Shown here piece after piece: positions 1 to 9,000 of a stretch of 48,840 nucleotides of DNA. The notes beneath the pieces were generated by a model, which was not told the origin of the DNA, ran no database searches, and saw nothing but the letters and a program-made list of their open reading frames with translations. The DNA is from an uncultured Alistipes sp. (GTDB lineage: Bacteria > Bacteroidota > Bacteroidia > Bacteroidales > Rikenellaceae): assembly GCA_937911745.1 (NCBI GenBank), contig CALDPX010000038.1, positions 1 through 48,840 on the forward strand, written 5' to 3'. How positions within the stretch are numbered: position 1 is the stretch's first letter; every line of letters starts with the position of its first letter. The position numbers were made by a program, and so were the translations under genes.

Positions 1-1
1 C

Positions 2-1030
2 CGCTACATTGGTGCTATCGACAAGGTTGAGAACAACCGCCGTTACAATCCCGACATTGCGCAGGCTGTATATCAGGGTATTCCCGCATCTACTGGCGTT
101 CCCTATTGGACTGTGCAGTTAGATGAACAGGGTTCAAACAATTCATATTACTATATTACACAACTTTATATCAACACCAACAACACAAGTTATGAGGAGG
201 GTATCCCCTCGGGTCGCTATGATATTGGCGACAGTCAACAGCCTTTTAGCATCGATATGAGTTATATGGTAGGTGATACTTGGTGGGGATCGGTTGTATT
301 CAAAGAGAGTTTTGATGAGGACGGAGCGGCATTTTTTGAGCCCGATAATATCATGATTGGTGGTTATTGCAACCTTATCAACAACGGCGATGGCACATAC
401 GATATAGAGTTGGTATTCTATAACGGTTCCTATATTCCTTACGTTGTAAATTACTCTGGTGAAATAGCAACCATTGACAATAGTCAACAAAAAGAGTATA
501 ACAAAGAATTCTCGCTCAACTACTACGGCAACAACAAATGGTGTGTAATTTACAGCGATGAGGAAGATGGACTTCACACCCTGCTCTACTGTTACAGTGC
601 CGAAGATACAACTTGGGAGGGTGGCCTTTCCAGTGGTACCTATACCGTTGATGCAGAAGCAGGTATTCCTTGGGAAAACCTTGCCTCTGGCCCTGCATTC
701 ACCATTAAGCCTGGCGTTGGCGAAGGTAACAAATACAAAGGAACCGGTTCCTATTTTGCAGACTATTGGAATTGGAGCATTGGCGATATCATTAGTTATG
801 GAACAATGAAAGTGGATAATCGTGGCGACAATCTCTACGACGTTGAGATTAAGGTTGGTGGAGCACTTGGCTACTTTTATGTAGAGTATGAGTATAGCGG
901 ACAAGCAACTCTTCATAACGCATCAGGCGCAGCAGCGGCTCCCTTAAAGACAGCCGGTTTCGAGCCCGAACTTCGCAACTACACCAAACATTCGAGTTTT
1001 AAGTATAATGGTCCCACTCTTCGAAGATAA
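2..1030 (+). CDS. 3' part of a repeat-domain surface/lipoprotein (5' end outside window)
   Basis: The frame is open from the left edge to the TAA at 1028-1030, so the true start lies upstream; the first in-window start-like codon (GTG 113) is internal. The visible ~342 residues hold two tandem units of about 130 residues. Each has a G-x-Y-(D/T) strand early on, a Trp/Tyr-rich middle and a closing motif of the form Y-S-G-x-(I/A)-T (near residues 153 and 302). The beta-rich, acidic, Tyr/Trp-rich composition is typical of exported Bacteroidales lipoproteins, but the signal peptide is not in the window, so localisation is inferred. A short tail ends in Arg-Arg. A strong hairpin terminator follows, so the gene ends its transcription unit. 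Function unknown; no catalytic motif recognised. Confidence 0.75.
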   Translation, partial: RYIGAIDKVENNRRYNPDIAQAVYQGIPASTGVPYWTVQLDEQGSNNSYYYITQLYINTNNTSYEEGIPSGRYDIGDSQQPFSIDMSYMVGDTWWGSVVFKESFDEDGAAFFEPDNIMIGGYCNLINNGDGTYDIELVFYNGSYIPYVVNYSGEIATIDNSQQKEYNKEFSLNYYGNNKWCVIYSDEEDGLHTLLYCYSAEDTTWEGGLSSGTYTVDAEAGIPWENLASGPAFTIKPGVGEGNKYKGTGSYFADYWNWSIGDIISYGTMKVDNRGDNLYDVEIKVGGALGYFYVEYEYSGQATLHNASGAAAAPLKTAGFEPELRNYTKHSSFKYNGPTLRR

Positions 1031-1058
1031 CCAAAAAGAAGAATCATTCTACACTATT

Positions 1059-1102
1059 GAGAGTCTATGGATGCCGGTCTAAATCCATAGACTCTCTTTT
1101 TT
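1059..1102 (+). terminator. Rho-independent terminator after the partial surface-protein gene
   Basis: A perfect 13-bp stem (1059-1071 with 1084-1096), a 12-nt loop and a run of T from 1097. It lies 28 bp after the stop codon. Confidence 0.85.
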
Positions 1103-1135
1103 GTCGTCAAATTCGAGCATGGGATAAAATAAAAG

Positions 1136-1166
1136 TTGCTATAATGCACAAATTATATTAATTTTG
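1136..1166 (+). promoter_or_regulatory. Bacteroidota promoter for the NfeD-SPFH operon
   Basis: TTG at 1136-1138, 20-bp spacer, and TAATTTTG (fits TAnnTTTG) at 1159-1166. The predicted leader to the ATG at 1198 is about 27 nt. Confidence 0.7.
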
Positions 1167-1197
1167 TGGAAATCTAAAACTTAATACGTATAACACT

Positions 1198-1623
1198 ATG
1201 GAGATTTGGCATATTTGGGCTATTGTAGCCATACTTTTCGTTATTGGCGAGATATTTACTTCGGGTTTTGCACTCATCTGCTTTGCCGTGGGTTGCTTAG
1301 GTGGTGCCATTGCTGCCGCTGCGGGTGCAATTTTGGAGTGGCAACTTGGAGTCTTTGCCATTGCTACGCTTGCAGCATTCTTTTCTGTACGCCCCCTGCT
1401 GAGAAAACTCTCCTCGAAAGACGAGGTAGCAACCAACGCTGATGCACTCATAGGTCGCACAGCAAAGGTTACCGAATGCATTGAGGTCGGCGGTACGGGT
1501 CGTGTGGCAATTGACGGCGACATTTGGCAGGCAGTGAGCCACGAGCAGACCGACATTGTTGAAGGCGAGAGGGTGGAAATCATCTCGCGTGAGAGCATCA
1601 TCTTGACAGTTAAGCGCAAATAA
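1198..1623 (+). CDS. NfeD-like membrane protein
   Basis: 141 aa. The N-terminal ~65 residues form two or three hydrophobic segments rich in Gly/Ala/Ile. The C-terminal ~70 residues are a small beta domain with the pattern L-I-G-(R)-x-A-x-V, G-x-G-x-V and a final D-x-V-x-G-x-x-V-x-I, typical of the OB-fold domain of NfeD proteins. This is the short, protease-less NfeD type. Such proteins are normally encoded next to an SPFH (stomatin/flotillin) partner and are thought to help form membrane microdomains; the next gene, 24 bp downstream, is such a partner. The start is the first ATG after a recognisable promoter. Role beyond membrane organisation is not established. Confidence 0.85.
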   Translation: MEIWHIWAIVAILFVIGEIFTSGFALICFAVGCLGGAIAAAAGAILEWQLGVFAIATLAAFFSVRPLLRKLSSKDEVATNADALIGRTAKVTECIEVGGTGRVAIDGDIWQAVSHEQTDIVEGERVEIISRESIILTVKRK

Positions 1624-1647
1624 TCAAACCATTAAAACTATACAACT

Positions 1648-2628
1648 ATGGGAACACTCTATTTCATAATCGCATTGGTAGCCATTGTGGTTATCTATGT
1701 GCTTTCTGGTCTTACCATTGTTCAGCAAAGCGAAACCTGCATCGTTGAACGCCTCGGTAAATACAACAAAACCCTCACATCGGGTATCAACATCATCTGG
1801 CCCATCCTCGAAAAACCTCGCCGCATCTATACCCGCCATACACAGCAGGACTGGAACGGCAATGTGGTTGTTTCGTTCCGCTACACTCCCCGCATCGACC
1901 TTCGCGAGCAGGTGTACGACTTTCCTGAGCAGAACGTGATTACTAAGGATAACGTAACCACCCGCATCAACGCACTACTCTACTTCCAGATTGTGGACCC
2001 TGTGAAGGCGGTTTACGAGATTAACAACCTGCCAAACGCAATTGAGAAACTCACTCAAACCACCCTGCGTAACGTCATTGGCGAGTTGGAGTTGGACGAG
2101 ACGCTCACTTCTCGCGATACTATCAACGCCAAACTCCGCAACGTGCTGGACGAGGCAACCAACAAGTGGGGCGTGAAGGTCAATCGCGTTGAGTTGCAAG
2201 ATATCACACCTCCCTCGACCGTTCGCGACGCTATGGAGCAGCAGATGCAGGCAGAGCGTGAGCGTAGGGCAAAAATTCTTCGTGCAGAGGGTGAAAAGCA
2301 GTCGGCAATTTTGCAGTCCGAGGGCGAGAAACAGTCGCAAATCAACTATGCAGCAGCCGAGAAAGAGGCTCAGATTCTCAAAGCACAGGGTGAGGCTGAG
2401 GCGAAGGTTTTGCAGGCAAACGCTGAGGCAGAGGCTATTAAACGTGTAAGCGAGGCTATCTCGAACACCAAGACCGACCCTGCGACCTACCTTTTGGCAG
2501 TGAAATATATCGAAACCCTCCGCGAGATGGCAAGCGGTCAGGATAGCAAGACGGTCTATATGCCCTATGAGGCAAGTAGCGTTCTTGGCTCGCTTGGTGG
2601 TATCAAGGACCTCTTCCCCACTAAGTAA
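1648..2628 (+). CDS. SPFH/Band 7 (stomatin/QmcA-type) membrane protein
   Basis: 326 aa. One N-terminal transmembrane segment (about residues 3-24) is followed by the Band 7/SPFH domain (about 26-190): V-x-Q-x-E-x-x-I-V-E-R-L-G-K-Y opens it, and the conserved V-D-P-x-x-A-V-Y and R-N-x-I-G-E-L-x-L-D blocks follow. Residues ~190-265 are an Ala/Glu/Gln-rich coiled coil with repeats such as A-E-G-E-K-Q-S, used for oligomerisation in this family. The C-terminal tail contains L-x-x-L-G-G-I-K-D-L-F. These proteins form large membrane-bound cages that organise lipids and regulate membrane proteases. It is cotranscribed with the NfeD-like gene. A second, unrelated SPFH protein is at 36697-37827. Confidence 0.9.
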   Translation: MGTLYFIIALVAIVVIYVLSGLTIVQQSETCIVERLGKYNKTLTSGINIIWPILEKPRRIYTRHTQQDWNGNVVVSFRYTPRIDLREQVYDFPEQNVITKDNVTTRINALLYFQIVDPVKAVYEINNLPNAIEKLTQTTLRNVIGELELDETLTSRDTINAKLRNVLDEATNKWGVKVNRVELQDITPPSTVRDAMEQQMQAERERRAKILRAEGEKQSAILQSEGEKQSQINYAAAEKEAQILKAQGEAEAKVLQANAEAEAIKRVSEAISNTKTDPATYLLAVKYIETLREMASGQDSKTVYMPYEASSVLGSLGGIKDLFPTK

Positions 2629-2656
2629 TCAACAAACACATCTAAATTAACGTAAG

Positions 2657-2690
2657 TTTCGTGAATTCCAACAATTTGGAATTCACGAAA
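2657..2690 (+). terminator. Long perfect hairpin after the SPFH gene
   Basis: A 15-bp perfect stem (2657-2671 with 2676-2690) around a 4-nt loop, 28 bp after the stop. The downstream T run is weak (TTTT at 2697-2700), so it could also act as an mRNA-stabilising hairpin. Confidence 0.65.
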
Positions 2691-2839
2691 CATCCGTTTT
2701 ATCAAAGAGCCTTTTGAGACTCCTTAACCAAGTCCATCTTTTGGCAAAAGGGGGATATGGGAGGAATGTAAACATATGTCAGCCCACGCAGTGGGTTAAG
2801 AGAATTACGAAGCAAAATCAAACAGTAGCAAAGGAAGTA

Positions 2840-3367
2840 ATGAAGAAACTTACGCAACAGGAGATGGGACGACTCACAGTGGAGGAGTTCAGGGCGATGG
2901 AGAAGTTGCCCGTTGTGGCGGTGCTCGACAATGTACGCTCGGCGGGTAATGTGGGAGCCTTTTTCCGCACTGCCGATGCCTTCGGTATGGGCGAGATTGC
3001 GCTCTGTGGCATCACCGCTCGCCCACCCCAAAAGGAGATACACAAAACAGCCCTCGGAGCCGAACTGACGGTTGCGTGGAGGGGCTTTGAGAGCACCTTG
3101 GAGGCTGTCAGCACCCTGCGCGAGGAGGGCTACACGATTGTTGCTGTGGAGCAGGTTGCGGGCTCGGTCAAGTTGGGAGAGTTCCAACCCTCGGCAGACA
3201 AAAAATACGCTCTTGTCTTTGGTAACGAGGTAGAGGGCGTGGCTCAGGAGGTCGTGGACGTGTGCGACTTGGCACTCGAAATCCCCCAAGTAGGTACCAA
3301 ACACTCGCTCAACGTGGCAGTCACGGGCGGTGTGGTGCTGTGGGAGATGAACAAACAACTGAGGTAA
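2840..3367 (+). CDS. SpoU/TrmH-type RNA 2'-O-methyltransferase
   Basis: 175 aa from the ATG at 2840. The reading frame is open further upstream to 2714, but that extension lacks family similarity, and A/G-rich sequence just before 2840 favours this start. The SPOUT fold signatures are visible: motif 1 L-D-N-V-R-S-A-x-N-V-G-A-x-F-R-T-A-D-A-F (about residues 27-46), motif 2 F-G-N-E-V-E-G-V (about 128-135) and motif 3 I-P-Q-x-G-x-K-x-S-L-N-V-A-V (about 149-162). The enzyme uses S-adenosylmethionine to methylate a ribose 2'-OH in tRNA or rRNA; the substrate cannot be told from sequence. The protein is short, lacking the N-terminal substrate-binding domain of RlmB, so TrmH/TrmL-like or an uncharacterised subgroup is likely. 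Confidence 0.88.
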   Translation: MKKLTQQEMGRLTVEEFRAMEKLPVVAVLDNVRSAGNVGAFFRTADAFGMGEIALCGITARPPQKEIHKTALGAELTVAWRGFESTLEAVSTLREEGYTIVAVEQVAGSVKLGEFQPSADKKYALVFGNEVEGVAQEVVDVCDLALEIPQVGTKHSLNVAVTGGVVLWEMNKQLR

Positions 3368-3370
3368 GAA

Positions 3371-3419
3371 TTATCAGTTATCAGTTATCAGTTATCAGTA
3401 GTCAGCTGTCAGCAATCAG
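3371..3419. repeat. Seven-unit heptameric tandem array (TTATCAG)
   Basis: Four exact TTATCAG units are followed by TAGTCAG, CTGTCAG and CAATCAG. The array starts 4 bp after the methyltransferase stop, between convergent genes. Degeneration is confined to the distal units, as in an ageing microsatellite. Confidence 0.9.
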
Positions 3420-3429
3420 CGCGGACAAA

Positions 3430-3460
3430 AAAAGAGGTTCCTTATTAGGGAACCTCTTTT
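3430..3460. terminator. Bidirectional terminator between convergent genes
   Basis: A 12-bp stem (3430-3441 with 3449-3460), loop TTATTAG, with A-rich sequence on the left and T-rich on the right so that both strands end in U. It serves the methyltransferase (plus) and the lipoprotein (minus, stop at 3483). Confidence 0.85.
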
Positions 3461-3482
3461 CAGTAAAAGGAACGGACTACGA

Positions 3483-5948
3483 TTATTTCTCGTACTCAAT
3501 AACTACCTTCGACACTTTCATATCCTGATAGTAGTTTTGATCCTCAGCATCTGCATTGGTATTAACGCCTGTGATGGTAAAACCATCGGTAGCGTTGGCA
3601 AACTCCCAAGTGATAGTCTCAGTTTTGCCGGTTTCAACCGACTGAACAGCATTACCCTCTTTGTCGGTGCAGGTGAGCAGTTCGGCAAGTTTCTTGCTTA
3701 CAAGGGTAATAGTGACCTTTTTCACCTTACCGAAGCCCTCTGCACTAACGGTAGTACCAGCATTTTTCTTGTTGAAATACCAAACAGTTTCGTCAGACTC
3801 GCGATAATATACAGTACCATTGAAAGTAATGGTATCCTTACCGCTATCGTCGGTTGCAGTCCACGAATGCTCTTTGAAACTCTTCGCCAAACCCTCGATA
3901 TTTGCATTAGGTGCATACACACCCTCAGCATCAGCAGTAACACCCAAAGTCATAGTGTAAGCGACAGGACCCTCGGGCTGCTCGGGCTCGGTAGTCTCGT
4001 GGTTGCAAGTGAGCGAAACGATTTTGCTGTTATAATTGAACTCGTAAGTCTCGTAGTGTTTCTTCAAGTCGCCACATACAACAACCTCATCACCTGCGTG
4101 AATCTGGTCTGCCGAAGTAAAATCTGCGCCATCTACAAATTTGCCGCTATAAACCATAAGTTCGTTCTCGGTAGTACCATCTACAGAGATGTAGTAGTCG
4201 CAGCTGCTATATGTGGAGTTGAATTTAATCTCCGAAGTGGTAACAACACCCTTAACATAAACACCGCTTACGGTAGTGTATGCATCAATAGCTGCCTTTG
4301 CGCGAACTACATCGTAGGGCGACTCCAAAGTGCCCTCACCGGTACCTGCAAGTTCAACGGGCTGCTCGGGCTCCTCACCACCAGCACTGCCAAAACGCTC
4401 ACCGGTAAGACCTGCATAGTCGGTAGTCTGAGTAAAGATGATCTGCACCTCGCCTTTGCTGATAGAGGAAATACCTTTAATGGTACCCGAACCTTGCGCT
4501 ACGGTCTCAGCAGCGTAGGTAGAGTATTTCGAAGAGAATACAACGAAATTGTTACCCTCTGCATCCTCCATATTGATAGAAACGTGACTCTTTTGGGTTT
4601 CATCGCCCCAAGTTTTTGCAAGATCATCAGCCACTACCTGCACGCCTTCGAGGGCAACGTACTGACCCTCATACTTGTTGGCGAGGAAGTCAGCCATTGT
4701 CACAGTCTTAGCCTCAACAGCGTTATCCGAAGAGATAACCTCTACTTTGCTGTTATCTACACTCACTTGAACTGCGCCATTGTATGCACCCATATTTACA
4801 CCCGAGAGGTTAATCTTCACTTTGTCGCCAAAGTTAATCTCGTGGTCACTGGTAAGACGGAGTTGCAAACCAGCAGTCTCGTCCTGGATGTACATACCCT
4901 TCTTCGAAGTGAGGTTATTGAGTGCCCTGTTGGAAATTACAATACCCTCAATATACTTATCACCGATGGGTTGGTCTTGCTCAATAGCAAGAACTTCCGC
5001 AATAGTTGCTGCTACGAGAGTCACTTCGGGATCCTCAGGCTGTTCGGGATCCTCGGGATCCTCGGGCTGCTCAGGCTCCTCGCCACCTTCGTCGGCAGTA
5101 GCCTCAGCTACTTTCACATTCTTAATCTCCCAAGTACAAGCACTGTCTGAGCTACTCTCATAACGCCAACCGATTTGGACTTTCTTACCCTTATACTCAG
5201 TCAATTTAATCTTGCCCGACGATACAAATGTCCAGCTATCGCAATAGGTAGGAATGGTAAGTTGACTCCACTCGCCACCAACCTCACGAATCCAAAGGCT
5301 AATCTGCTGCTCTTTGTTACCAAAGTAGTTACCTGCGTGGTCAAAAGTCAACTCTGCATCAATAGACAAATTGAGAATGGGAGAAACGAGGTAACTAACA
5401 GCAGCCTTAGCAGCACCTGCAAAAGCACTTGCCTTCATACCATAAGCGCTGTCAAATGCCCAGACATAGGTAAGACCCTCTGCCAACGATTCATCCTCAA
5501 TGGTAAACAGACCCTGACTCTCTGCAAAACTCTCCTCGAAGGGAAGTTCCTGAATGAGTTTCAAAGGATCACCCTCTTGCTTAATCTCAATTTCTACATA
5601 GTTCTCCTTGTTTGCCATAAAGGTGATTTTGCCACTACGAGGAGCGGCCAACTCTTCGGGAGCCAAGGGATCCATGTTTGCAGCAAAAGTAACAGTCACA
5701 GTAGCATCACCGCTACCAACAGAAGGCTCAACAGTCATCCAATCCGAAGCAACAGCAATCCATTGACCATCGCAAACCACATTGAATTCCTCGGTTGCAC
5801 CAGTACCCTCTACCTCAGCCTCCAAAGCGTCGGGAGTAACACTGATAGTTGTGCCAAGGGGAGTTGCACTCTCCTCGTATTGGTCAGCGCACGAGAACAT
5901 CATCGCACCTGCCAAAAGAGCACCAAATATCGAAAAAATCTTTTTCAT
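3483..5948 (-). CDS. Multidomain surface lipoprotein (BACON, jelly-roll, DUF5689-like and OB-like domains)
   Basis: 821 aa. A signal peptide ends in the lipobox M-F-S-C (Cys20). In order: a BACON-like beta domain (about 30-128); a domain resembling MAM/choice-of-anchor jelly rolls (about 135-282; L-P-F-E-E-S-F at the start, W-E-I-K-N-V-K-V at the end); an acidic Pro-Glu-Asp linker (about 288-306); a DUF5689-like domain with an internal OB-like fold (about 308-525); a second Glu/Pro linker; an OB-like domain (about 540-650); and a C-terminal beta domain. It lies 89 bp downstream of the TonB receptor on the same strand, so it may be its outer-membrane-surface partner, although it is not SusD-like. 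Domain names are from pattern recognition. Probably binds glycan, protein or nucleic acid ligands; the ligand is unknown. Confidence 0.8.
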   Translation of the reverse strand: MKKIFSIFGALLAGAMMFSCADQYEESATPLGTTISVTPDALEAEVEGTGATEEFNVVCDGQWIAVASDWMTVEPSVGSGDATVTVTFAANMDPLAPEELAAPRSGKITFMANKENYVEIEIKQEGDPLKLIQELPFEESFAESQGLFTIEDESLAEGLTYVWAFDSAYGMKASAFAGAAKAAVSYLVSPILNLSIDAELTFDHAGNYFGNKEQQISLWIREVGGEWSQLTIPTYCDSWTFVSSGKIKLTEYKGKKVQIGWRYESSSDSACTWEIKNVKVAEATADEGGEEPEQPEDPEDPEQPEDPEVTLVAATIAEVLAIEQDQPIGDKYIEGIVISNRALNNLTSKKGMYIQDETAGLQLRLTSDHEINFGDKVKINLSGVNMGAYNGAVQVSVDNSKVEVISSDNAVEAKTVTMADFLANKYEGQYVALEGVQVVADDLAKTWGDETQKSHVSINMEDAEGNNFVVFSSKYSTYAAETVAQGSGTIKGISSISKGEVQIIFTQTTDYAGLTGERFGSAGGEEPEQPVELAGTGEGTLESPYDVVRAKAAIDAYTTVSGVYVKGVVTTSEIKFNSTYSSCDYYISVDGTTENELMVYSGKFVDGADFTSADQIHAGDEVVVCGDLKKHYETYEFNYNSKIVSLTCNHETTEPEQPEGPVAYTMTLGVTADAEGVYAPNANIEGLAKSFKEHSWTATDDSGKDTITFNGTVYYRESDETVWYFNKKNAGTTVSAEGFGKVKKVTITLVSKKLAELLTCTDKEGNAVQSVETGKTETITWEFANATDGFTITGVNTNADAEDQNYYQDMKVSKVVIEYEK

Positions 5949-5985
5949 CGTTTTCTCTATTTTGTTTTTATGTTTTTATCTCAAA

Positions 5986-6014
5986 GGCTGTGGTGTTTTG
6001 TGGGCACCACAGCC
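5986..6014 (-). terminator. Intercistronic hairpin between TonB receptor and lipoprotein genes
   Basis: A 10-bp perfect stem (5986-5995 with 6005-6014) lies in the 89-bp gap, 24 bp after the receptor stop, with a moderately U-rich stretch downstream on the minus strand. It could be a partial terminator that lowers lipoprotein expression or a 3'-end stabiliser for the receptor mRNA. Confidence 0.6.
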
Positions 6015-6037
6015 CTCTTTTAGCATTTATTACCCGA

Positions 6038-9000
6038 TTAGAAGGTTACACGCAAACCAATCTGAGCTCTCCAACGCGAGTAGAAGTCGCTAACGTAGAT
6101 CTCCTTAGGATTGAACGAGTAGGTAGGAGTCATATTACCCTCTGCATCTTTGGTAAGTGCAGTAACGTCCAAAATTTGGAGGTTGTAGGTAGCGTTGTAG
6201 TTCACGCCCCAGTTGGGGTTGATGAGGTTACCAATGTTGAGAACATCGAAAGTAACCTGAACCTTGCGACCGTTGGTCTTGTCATAGAAGAAGTCCTGAG
6301 CAACGTGCAAATCGAAGTGGTGCTCGAAAGGAGCGATACCACCGTAACGCTCGCTCCACTCGCCACGGTGAGTGCGGAGGTATTTGTCAGCACGGATGTA
6401 CTCCTCGAATGCAATAGCATCGGTCTGGTTGTTCCAGTTCATCTGTACAAGTTCCTCGGTGGTGGGGATATACATAAGCGAGTTACCCTTCTGACCGTCA
6501 CCATTGAAACCGTTGTTAACAGCCTCGTTCATAGTGTAGCAGAAACGCTGACCGCTCTGAGCATCGTACGACAACGAAATGCTGGTCTGCATATTCTTAT
6601 ATACGGGAGTAGTATAAGAAACCATAGCCGAGATTTTGTGAGGACGATCGAAGAGAGCGTAGCTCAACTCGTCGGAGTTGGTATCTACCGAGTAGTTGTA
6701 CTTCCAGTTGGAGTAAGCTACCGAAGAGGTACCATCGTTAACCGAGTAGGAGTGACCATAGGTGTAAGATGCAATCAGATCAAGACCGAAGTCAAACGAT
6801 TTCTTAACCTGACCACTGATAGAATAGGTATAACCCTTATTAGTGTTGCTAAGAGCAACGATTGCGCTATAATCGCGGTTGATAGTGTAGTAAGGTGCTT
6901 TTGCATCAACATCCGAGTTAACGGCGTAAACTACGTTGTTCGACTCAATAGCGAGGTTCTTGAAGAATACGTTGTTCAAGGTCTTCGAGAAGAGAGCATC
7001 AACAGTGAACTGCCAGCCACCCTCGAAAGTCTTATCCAAACCAAGGTTTACACGGAATACCTGGGGATATTTGAAGTTCTCATTGATGGTGTTGATGGTC
7101 TGTTTGCCACCTGCATCAGCCAAGAGACCACTCTCGATAACATCGGTCAAAGGATTGGATGTCATAGGGAATTTACCGCCGTTAAGGTCGGGATTCTCGA
7201 TGCTTACACCCTTAGTCTCCATACCGGTGTTGTTGTAAACATTCGACAACCATACGAAAGGTACACGACCGGTGAACAAACCAGCACCACCACGAACAAG
7301 CAGAGTGTGGTCCTCATCCATCCAGTAGCGGAAACCTACACGGGGCGACCAGAGAATCTGAGCCTTAGGTACAGTACCTACATACTCGTTGTTGTTCTTA
7401 GCAATCTCGGTTGCGTTGAAAGTGGGGTTCTCGGTAGGATTGTTCAAGAGCAAGGGGAGGTCAGCACGAATACCATAGGTAAGGGTGAAATCGCGGTTGG
7501 GTTTCCACTCGTCCTGTGCATACAAACCAAACTGTGCTGCAATGGTAGTTGCTGCCCAGATGGGGTTACCATTCGAGAGTTCAAGATCTGCAAAACGGTA
7601 TACATACTCGTAGGAGTTGTTGTTCAAGAAATCATTGATGGTGTTGAAGTAGTAGCTACCGTTTGCACCCTGCAAGAAGATGTTGTTGAACTTGAAAATC
7701 TCGTTGTGAGTACCGATGGTGATGTTGTGGTCACCAAGGAAGATCGAGAAGTTGTCGGTAATGGTGTAGTTATCGGAGTTCATTGCGTTTGCACCCGAAG
7801 AATACTCAGTACCAAGAGCAACAGTGTAGGTCTCGTTGTTGATGTATACGTTAGCACCCTTGTAAGGAACATCGCGGTGGTCGCGTACAAGCACTGCGGT
7901 TGCACGGAACTCGTTGGACATATTGTCCGAGATGCGCGAGTTCAACTCAGCAACGAACGAGTTGGTGTTGTTAGCCATCTTGTACGACGAGTTGTAGAAC
8001 TTGTAGGAACCTGCACCAGCATCGTATTTATCTGCGTAAGCGTCTGCCAACTGGTAGCGGAACATAAGTTTGTTATTCTCGTTGATGTTCCAGTCCAAAC
8101 GAGCCATCAGGTTGATAGCACGGTCGGTAATCTGGTGCAAGCTGGTATTCTCCTCGAAGCCCTCAACGCCCTCAGCGTAGTTCTTCTGATAGTGCTCAAT
8201 CATTGCATTAGCAACAGTCTCGTTGAAAATGTTACCAAGGTTCTCGCCATTGTAGATAACATCGCCTTTGAGCTCTTTGGTATAGGAACCATTCGAGGGA
8301 GAGTAGATGTTGGGGCGCGATTTGCCGAAATACTCACCGGCAACGAACAAGAAGAGTTTGTTCTTGATGATAGGACCACCAACAGTGAACGAATAGGTCT
8401 GCGAATACTGCTCGTCGTATTTGGTACGAATCAGATTGCCATCCTCGTCGGTCTTAGCGTTCAAGGGGTGAGTCATACCGATGAAGTCCTGGTTGTTGTA
8501 GTAAGCCGAGAAGGTACCTTTAACCTTGTTGGTACCCGACTTGGTGATGGCGTTGATAGCACCACCGGTAAAGCCCGACTGACGTACATCGAAGGGAGCA
8601 ACTACAACCTGAATCTCCTCGATAGCATCGAGCGATACGGGGTTAGCACCTGCCTGAGCACCGTTGGTACCATCAGACGAAAGACCGAAGGTATCGTTTG
8701 CCATAGCACCGTCAATCTGGAACGAGTTGTAGCGGTTGTTAGAACCTGCGAACGACATACCACCATTCTTGTTTACCGAAGCCTGGGGAGTGAGTTTCAC
8801 GATGTCGTAAACGCTACGGTTGATGGTAGGCATTGACTCAACGGTTTCGAGCGAGAAGTTGTCGGCAGCACCGGTCTTGCTTGCTACGAAAGCGTTCTGA
8901 CCAACAATCGAAATCTCCTCAATCTCGGTACCGGCAGTCAAGGTAGCATTAATCTCACCGGGCTCACCGAGTTTCAGGTAGATGTCCGAATACTTCTTGG

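Noticed and set aside
2714..2839. 42-residue N-terminal extension of the SpoU-type methyltransferase
   Set aside because: No family similarity, and the composition looks non-coding; the ATG at 2840 gives the standard N-terminus.
3537..5150. A 537-codon plus-strand frame opposite the multidomain lipoprotein
   Set aside because: Coding shadow of a strongly biased gene; no family features.
5849..8836. A 995-codon open frame on the plus strand opposite the TonB receptor
   Set aside because: The minus-strand receptor is unambiguous (signal peptide, plug, barrel, terminal Phe). The opposite frame is kept open by codon bias and has no recognisable domain or start context.
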